From contig CAPHZB010000022.1 in NCBI GenBank assembly GCA_948629335.1, forward strand, positions 1 to 19,424: DNA of 19,424 nucleotides, written 5' to 3'. Origin of the DNA: an uncultured Bacilli bacterium (GTDB taxonomy: Bacteria > Bacillota_I > Bacilli_A > RF39 > UBA660). Shown here piece after piece: positions 14,833-19,424 of the stretch; position 1 is the first letter of the stretch; every line of letters begins with the position of its first letter. The translations under genes and the position numbers were made by a program. The notes under the pieces were generated by a model that made no database searches, had not been told where the DNA came from, and saw only the letters and a program-made list of their open reading frames with translations.

Positions 14833-15846
14833 ATGGCACAAATATTTCGTGATTACTATAAAGAATACGCAATTCCTACTGATGCATCAGAGATAGAGAT
14901 AAAAAGAATTCTAAGACCGTTATTACAAAAATACCATCCAGATGCACAAGAGGGGAAGAGTGAAGAAGAAAAAGAACTTGCTAAAAAAGAGTTTTCTCGT
15001 GTTCATGAAGCCTATCAAACATTAACAAATGGAAATACAAGACGCGTGTATGATTTAGAGTGCAAAAGAAGAAATCAAGCAAATGGTTCTTATTTTCATG
15101 AATATGAAGAAAAGTCTTCTAAGGAAACTGATGATTTTAAAAGAAAGCAAGAGGACTCTGGTTATAAGAATTTTAAAGATTTTTATGATTTTTTTCAGGG
15201 ACAAGATATGGCATTCAAAAAAGATGATTTTAATACGAACTCATCTTTTAGAGAAACGAATGATAGTACCGAAAGTTTTAATGAAGAGATAAGGGATATG
15301 TTTCAGAACATGTTTAAGGATTCCTTTGATACATCCTCTGAGAAAGTAGAAGAAGATTTTAGTGAGATTATAGGAATTGAAAATCAAATAAAAGAACTAA
15401 CGATTAAAATAGAAAATTATGTAAATCAGTTATCTGAAGTGATTAAAATGCGAAAGATGATACCAATGCAGGTTGCTCATTTGAAGAATGAAATAAAAAA
15501 GGAAAAAAGCTACTCTGATGCAATTTCATTCTTAGAAATGATGAGAGAAAAAGAACAAAACCCATTAAAAAGACTTTTTATTAATCAAACTGATTTTGAA
15601 AAGAAGAAAATATGTTTAGAATTAATTTCTATGTATGATTTGAAAATAGAAGATTACCAAAGAGAATTAGAGGAACAGATTAAGAAAAAAGATGAAAAGT
15701 TAGGGCGAGAAAATAAACAGTACCATGCAAATCGAAAGAAAAAGGAAGAATTAGAAAGGGCCTATTTGAATCACCCTTTGCGGTTGAAATACGAACAATT
15801 TAAACAAAAAGAAGAGGAAGAAGAAAAGAAAGCAAAAGTAGTATAA
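14833..15846 (+). CDS. J-domain protein with C-terminal coiled coil
   Basis: A 337-residue protein with an N-terminal J domain (about residues 5-72): YYKEYAIP, the HPD motif at 35-37 that stimulates Hsp70 ATPase, and FSRVHEAYQTLTNGNTRRVYD. The rest lacks the Gly/Phe region, zinc fingers and C-terminal substrate domains of DnaJ. Instead there is an acidic Phe-rich middle (about 90-175) and a long, highly charged segment (about 180-337) likely to form coiled coils. So this is a class C J protein, not dnaJ itself; the client is unknown. The ATG at 14833 is chosen because the -10 box overlaps the earlier in-frame ATG; GAAGG (14818-14822) is the ribosome binding site. It lies 63 nt before smc, probably in the same transcript. 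Confidence 0.82.
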   Translation: MAQIFRDYYKEYAIPTDASEIEIKRILRPLLQKYHPDAQEGKSEEEKELAKKEFSRVHEAYQTLTNGNTRRVYDLECKRRNQANGSYFHEYEEKSSKETDDFKRKQEDSGYKNFKDFYDFFQGQDMAFKKDDFNTNSSFRETNDSTESFNEEIRDMFQNMFKDSFDTSSEKVEEDFSEIIGIENQIKELTIKIENYVNQLSEVIKMRKMIPMQVAHLKNEIKKEKSYSDAISFLEMMREKEQNPLKRLFINQTDFEKKKICLELISMYDLKIEDYQRELEEQIKKKDEKLGRENKQYHANRKKKEELERAYLNHPLRLKYEQFKQKEEEEEKKAKVV

Positions 15847-15909
15847 TCCCATTTCTTTAAAAGTGATAAAGAAGGGTGACATGTATATGGATGAAAGTAG
15901 GTGACGAAT

Positions 15910-18858
15910 ATGTATCTAAAAAAAATTATTGCAAGTGGATTTAAGTCCTTTGCTGATAAAATTGTAATTGACCTATCAAAAGGAATTACAGGAATTGTTG
16001 GACCAAATGGAAGTGGAAAAAGCAATGTGGTGGATGCTGTTCGTTGGGTACTGGGAGAACAGTCTGTAAAATCCTTACGTGGGGATGCTTCCATGAGTGA
16101 TGTTATTTTTGCAGGAAGTAAATCTAGAAATAGTATGAATATGGCAAGCGTTACACTTGTTTTTGATAATACAGACAGGTATTTAAATTTAGATTATAGT
16201 GAAGTTTCCATTAAAAGAAGAGTTTATAAAGATGGAACAAACGAATATGCCATTAATGATGAAAAATGTAGGTTAAAAGATGTAACAGACCTTTTTTTAG
16301 ATAGTGGAATTGCAAAGGAAAGTTTTAATGTAATTTCACAGGGAAAAGTTGAGGAAATCATTTCTTCAAAGCCAGAGAATCGAAGAGTAGTGTTTGAAGA
16401 GGCTGCAAGAGTACTTAAGTATAAAAAAAGAAAAGAAGAGGCACTACACAAACTAGAAAAAACACATGATAATGAAAACCGCATTAATGATATTATTAAA
16501 GAACTTGCTTCGCAAATTGAACCTCTTTTAGAACAAAGAAATAAAGCACTAGAATATCAAAGATATATGGCGTCTTTAGAGAAGGTAGAAGTTGCACTAC
16601 TTGCACATGATATTCAAAAGATGAATATGGAGTATCAGGCTTCTAAACAGAAAATTGAAACTTTAAATGAAGAAATTATTAAGCTTTCTTCTTCTACTTC
16701 GAGTGGTGAAGCAACGGTAGTAAAATTAAAAAAAGAAATTACATCTATTGAAGAAGAAATCAATCGTGTAACCAAGGAAATTATGAAACAAATAGAGCAT
16801 TTACAGATGATAAGTAATAAAAAAACGATTTTAACAGAAAAACAGAAATATGCTTCTAAAAAGGAAGATATTCATAATAAAATGCTTGTTATAAAAGAAG
16901 AACAAATGAAACTTCAAGTCGAAATTTCAACATTGCAAGGGGAAATACATCTTATAGAAGAGTCAATAAATCATTTAGAGGAAGAAATAAAAGAAGAAGA
17001 GGTAAGAAAAAAATCTATATTGAAGGAAAAAGAAAATTATCAGAATAAACTTACTTCACTTATGAAGGAAAACTATTATTTAAAAAATCAGGTTTCCTCT
17101 TTAAAAGACTCTATTGAAAACAATGCGACACTCCCTTATGGCGTAAAAGCAGTATTAAATCACCCAAAATTAGTAGGAATTCATAATGTAATTGGTTCTT
17201 TACTTGAAATGAATGAAGGATATGTAACAGCAATTACAACGGCTTTAGGTGCTTCTTCCAATTATGTAGTTGTTGATAATGAGTCGGTAGCATCAAGTGC
17301 GATTTCCTATTTAAAGGAAAACAAACTTGGTAGGGTTACATTTTTTCCTCTTTCTATCATTAAAGGCAAACAAATAGAATCCCAAATAAAAGATATCGTT
17401 TTAAATGAAAATGGATTTGTTGGAATTGCAAAAGAACTTGTCCATTTTGATCCAAAATATAGAAACATTATCGAAAATCAATTAGGAAATGTTCTTGTGG
17501 TTGATACATTGGAACATGCCAATAGTATTAGTAAAAAAATAGGGTATAAATATAAAATAGTTACATTAGATGGAGAACTTTTGCACGTAGGAGGATCCTT
17601 AACGGGTGGAAGTACACCAAAGATAAAAAATGTAATCAGTGAAAAATATGAATTAGAAGAAACAATAAAAAAATTAGAGTATAATGAAAATAACATTAAA
17701 GAATTTGAAAATAAAATCAATGAAGTAGATTATACAATGAAGGCATTAGAAGATAAAATTTATTTGGCAAGTAAAAGGCGAATTGAAGAAAAAGAAACAG
17801 CTTCTTTAAAAGAAACGTATTTAAAAGAAAAAATAGACCGATTAGAAGAAGTAAAAATAGAACTTGATGGAAATGAGAGTATTTTAAAGAATACAATTTC
17901 GATAGAAGAAGAAAAAACGATGCAAGATTATTATAAAGTGTTAGAGGAAAAAAGAAAAACAGAGTATTATTTAGAAACACTTAAGAATAATAAAAAACAA
18001 ATGAGTGAACGACTAGAGGAAGCTGAGTTTACTTCGAAAAGGGAAAATAGTTTAGTTTCTTCTAAAAATAAAGAGAGAAATACACTTGAAATTGAAATGA
18101 ATCGAATGGATGTGAAATTAGATACACTTCTTGTAAAACTGAGCGAAACTTATTCTATGACTTACGAAAATGCGATTCTTCACTATCACTTAGATATGGA
18201 GGAAAATAGCGCAAGAGAAGAGGTTCATAAATTAAAAGAGGCAATTAAAAATCTTGGCGTTGTAAATGTTCTTGCTATTGAAGAATATGAAAAAGTAAAT
18301 GAACGATATGCCTTTTTATGTGAACAACAGGATGATTTAAAGAAAGCAGAGGCCACACTACTTGAAATTATTGATGGATTAGATAAAGTGATGGAGGAAG
18401 ATTTTTCTAAAACATTCCAAACGATTCGAGAAAATTTCAGAATTACTTTTAAAGAACTCTTTAAAGGGGGAGAGGCGGATTTAAAATTTACAGAACCAGA
18501 CAATATGTTAGAAACTGGAATTGAAATTGTAGCATCCCCTCCGGGAAAGAAATTAAAAAGTATTTCCTTCTTGTCAGGTGGAGAAAAAACGTTTACAGCA
18601 ATTTCACTCCTATTTGCAATTTTAAAGTCTCGTCCTGTTCCTTACTGCATTTTAGATGAGGTAGAGGCTGCTTTAGATGAAGTAAATGTGGATAGTTTTG
18701 GAGAGTATTTAAATAAATTAAAAGAGAAGACACAATTTATTTTAATTACTCATAAAAAAAAGACAATGGAATATGCAGATGATTTGTATGGAATTACAAT
18801 GCAAGAATCTGGAGTATCAAAACTAGTAAGTGTAAAACTAGAAGAGGTGAAGGATTGA
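15910..18858 (+). CDS. smc: Chromosome condensation ATPase SMC, short-armed
   Basis: The core ATPase of bacterial condensin, which dimerises and extrudes DNA loops in chromosome segregation. At 982 residues it is shorter than the usual 1150-1200. The N-terminal head starts MYLKKIIASGFKSFADK and has Walker A GPNGSGKS (31-38). A coiled-coil arm (about 165-400) leads to the hinge (about 405-570, starting YGVKAVL and containing LHVGGSLTGGS), then the returning arm (570-830) and the C-terminal head with the LSGGEK signature (888-893), and Walker B YCILDE (D916, E917). The arms are each about 100 residues shorter than normal; heads and hinge look complete. The GTG at 15901 is in the ribosome binding site, so the ATG at 15910 is used. 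Partners scpA/scpB are not in the window. Confidence 0.95.
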   Translation: MYLKKIIASGFKSFADKIVIDLSKGITGIVGPNGSGKSNVVDAVRWVLGEQSVKSLRGDASMSDVIFAGSKSRNSMNMASVTLVFDNTDRYLNLDYSEVSIKRRVYKDGTNEYAINDEKCRLKDVTDLFLDSGIAKESFNVISQGKVEEIISSKPENRRVVFEEAARVLKYKKRKEEALHKLEKTHDNENRINDIIKELASQIEPLLEQRNKALEYQRYMASLEKVEVALLAHDIQKMNMEYQASKQKIETLNEEIIKLSSSTSSGEATVVKLKKEITSIEEEINRVTKEIMKQIEHLQMISNKKTILTEKQKYASKKEDIHNKMLVIKEEQMKLQVEISTLQGEIHLIEESINHLEEEIKEEEVRKKSILKEKENYQNKLTSLMKENYYLKNQVSSLKDSIENNATLPYGVKAVLNHPKLVGIHNVIGSLLEMNEGYVTAITTALGASSNYVVVDNESVASSAISYLKENKLGRVTFFPLSIIKGKQIESQIKDIVLNENGFVGIAKELVHFDPKYRNIIENQLGNVLVVDTLEHANSISKKIGYKYKIVTLDGELLHVGGSLTGGSTPKIKNVISEKYELEETIKKLEYNENNIKEFENKINEVDYTMKALEDKIYLASKRRIEEKETASLKETYLKEKIDRLEEVKIELDGNESILKNTISIEEEKTMQDYYKVLEEKRKTEYYLETLKNNKKQMSERLEEAEFTSKRENSLVSSKNKERNTLEIEMNRMDVKLDTLLVKLSETYSMTYENAILHYHLDMEENSAREEVHKLKEAIKNLGVVNVLAIEEYEKVNERYAFLCEQQDDLKKAEATLLEIIDGLDKVMEEDFSKTFQTIRENFRITFKELFKGGEADLKFTEPDNMLETGIEIVASPPGKKLKSISFLSGGEKTFTAISLLFAILKSRPVPYCILDEVEAALDEVNVDSFGEYLNKLKEKTQFILITHKKKTMEYADDLYGITMQESGVSKLVSVKLEEVKD

Positions 18859-19142
18859 TGAAAATTATATTAGAAGGAAATCCTTATGAATTAGTGGAAG
18901 AATATAAAGATGGTTTTGATAAGGAAGCTTTAGAAGAAAGATATACTTCTTATTTTGACGGATATGACTATATTTTAGGCGATTGGGCTTATGGAAAATT
19001 GCGGTTGAAAGGATTTTGTGAGAAACAAAATAAACTTTTTAACAAAATAAATGATTATCGTTATATAAAAGAGTATATCGAAGAAAATTGTGCCTATGAG
19101 TGCAGATATTTCATTATAAAAAAGATTGTAGAAAAGAAATGA
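18858..19142 (+). CDS. yutD: YutD family protein (DUF1027)
   Basis: A 94-residue protein recognised by the family's central signature DYILGDWAYGKLRLKGF (about 37-53) and a C-terminal segment with two cysteines, CAYECRYFIIKK. Length and layout match the Bacillus YutD family, whose function is not established. The ATG shares one base with the smc stop (TGATG) and GAGGTG lies upstream, so it is translationally coupled to smc. The prior TTG at 18855 is not needed. It ends in an ATGA overlap with a truncated prepilin frame. Confidence 0.85.
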   Translation: MKIILEGNPYELVEEYKDGFDKEALEERYTSYFDGYDYILGDWAYGKLRLKGFCEKQNKLFNKINDYRYIKEYIEENCAYECRYFIIKKIVEKK

Positions 19143-19237
19143 AAAAAGGATTTACATTAATTGAATTGTTAGCTATGATTGTGATTTTGAAGGTGATAGT
19201 ATTAATTGCAGTACCTATAATTCTCCTTATCAATTAG
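19139..19237 (+). pseudogene. Truncated type IV prepilin remnant
   Basis: The frame begins with ATG overlapping the yutD stop and encodes MKKGFTLIELLAMIVIL, a perfect prepilin signal (cleavage after G4, Glu at mature position 5), followed by a hydrophobic helix ending IAVPIILLIN and a TAG after only 32 codons. Downstream short pieces in other frames look coding (for example KVDSLQKIEEN near 19265-19300), so a full pseudopilin gene has been broken by frameshifts. A functional 32-residue peptide cannot be excluded. Confidence 0.65.
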
Positions 19238-19339
19238 TAAAGTAATGGAAGATTATATAAACAATAAAGGTAGATTCGTTACAAAAAATTGAAGAAAATT
19301 AGAACTGATTCACTTTTTAATCTATATATAAAAGTGGTT

Positions 19340-19372
19340 AAAATAAAGTGCGAAAATGCATTTTATTTTTTT
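19340..19372 (+). terminator. Terminator after the yutD/prepilin-remnant transcript
   Basis: AAAATAAAGTGC (19340-19351) pairs with GCATTTTATTTT (19358-19369) over 12 bp with one G:U pair, around GAAAAT, followed by T residues. Confidence 0.75.
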
Positions 19373-19386
19373 GTTATAAAATGTGC

Positions 19387-19423
19387 TTGACTTTTTCAGG
19401 GGGGGGGGGGGGGGGGGTATAAT
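19387..19423 (+). promoter_or_regulatory. Promoter with a poly-G spacer, probably phase-variable
   Basis: TTGACT (19387-19392, one mismatch to the -35 consensus) and a perfect TATAAT (19418-19423) are separated by 25 nt, of which the last 19 are G. The ideal spacer is 17, so about 11 G would give an active promoter and the length seen here should be weak or off. The controlled gene lies beyond the right edge. Confidence 0.7.
19399..19417 (+). repeat. Homopolymer of 19 G
   Basis: An uninterrupted G run in a strongly AT-rich sequence, a slippage-prone tract. No other G run of comparable length exists in the window. The exact count may be unreliable in sequencing. Confidence 0.9.
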
Positions 19424-19424
19424 T

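Noticed and set aside
19399..19417. Poly-G as pure sequencing artefact
   Set aside because: It is flanked on both sides by a -35-like and a perfect -10 element in correct order, which an artefact at a read end would not produce; the exact length is still uncertain.
1..19424. tRNA, rRNA, riboswitch or toxin-antitoxin pair
   Set aside because: No cloverleaf, conserved riboswitch core or small two-gene toxin module could be seen on either strand by reading; a covariance-model scan was not possible.

Overview
The window suggests a low-GC, cell-walled Gram-positive bacterium (Bacillota), most likely an uncultured gut lineage near the Bacilli/Mollicutes boundary. It encodes a lipoprotein signal peptidase, a class A penicillin-binding protein, a class B sortase and the paired M16 proteins YmfF/YmfH. 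TGA is used as a stop (ends of lspA, smc and yutD) and tryptophans are encoded by TGG, so this is the standard bacterial code and not the Mycoplasma code. The lineage is inferred from gene content and base composition only.

Layout. 1-1074: 3' part of a surface-anchored protein with two copies of a phage-tail-like module, then a strong terminator. 1126-1727: gene-poor, with a decayed tyrosine-recombinase C-terminus on the minus strand. 1728-7833: chromosomal housekeeping block on the plus strand: lspA, rluD, a DeoD-type purine nucleoside phosphorylase, ymfF/ymfH, a type IV prepilin-like protein and a DUF1848 protein with a radical-SAM-like cysteine cluster. 7911-11117: an accessory island bounded by two perfect 51-bp direct repeats that duplicate the 3' end and terminator of the sortase gene. 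It carries a four-gene plus-strand operon (frameshifted nucleoside/guanine deaminase, reduced 6-pyruvoyl-tetrahydropterin-synthase-like protein, D-2-hydroxyacid dehydrogenase, RBBP9-like serine hydrolase) and several gene fragments. 11086-14716, minus strand: a sortase B with an unusually large N-terminal cytoplasmic domain and a class A PBP, both acting on the cell surface. 14833-19237, plus strand: a J-domain/coiled-coil protein, a short-armed SMC ATPase, a YutD-family protein and a truncated prepilin remnant. 19340-19424: a terminator, then a promoter whose -35/-10 spacer is a run of 19 G at the right edge of the window.

Most notable are the poly-G promoter, which looks like a phase-variable switch for a gene just outside the window; the island inserted at the 3' end of the sortase gene, with an unrecognised combination of enzymes; and the sortase with an extra cytoplasmic domain. 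The housekeeping genes look intact. Decay (frameshifts, orphan C-termini, partial duplications) is concentrated in the island and in the two gene-poor stretches next to surface-protein genes.
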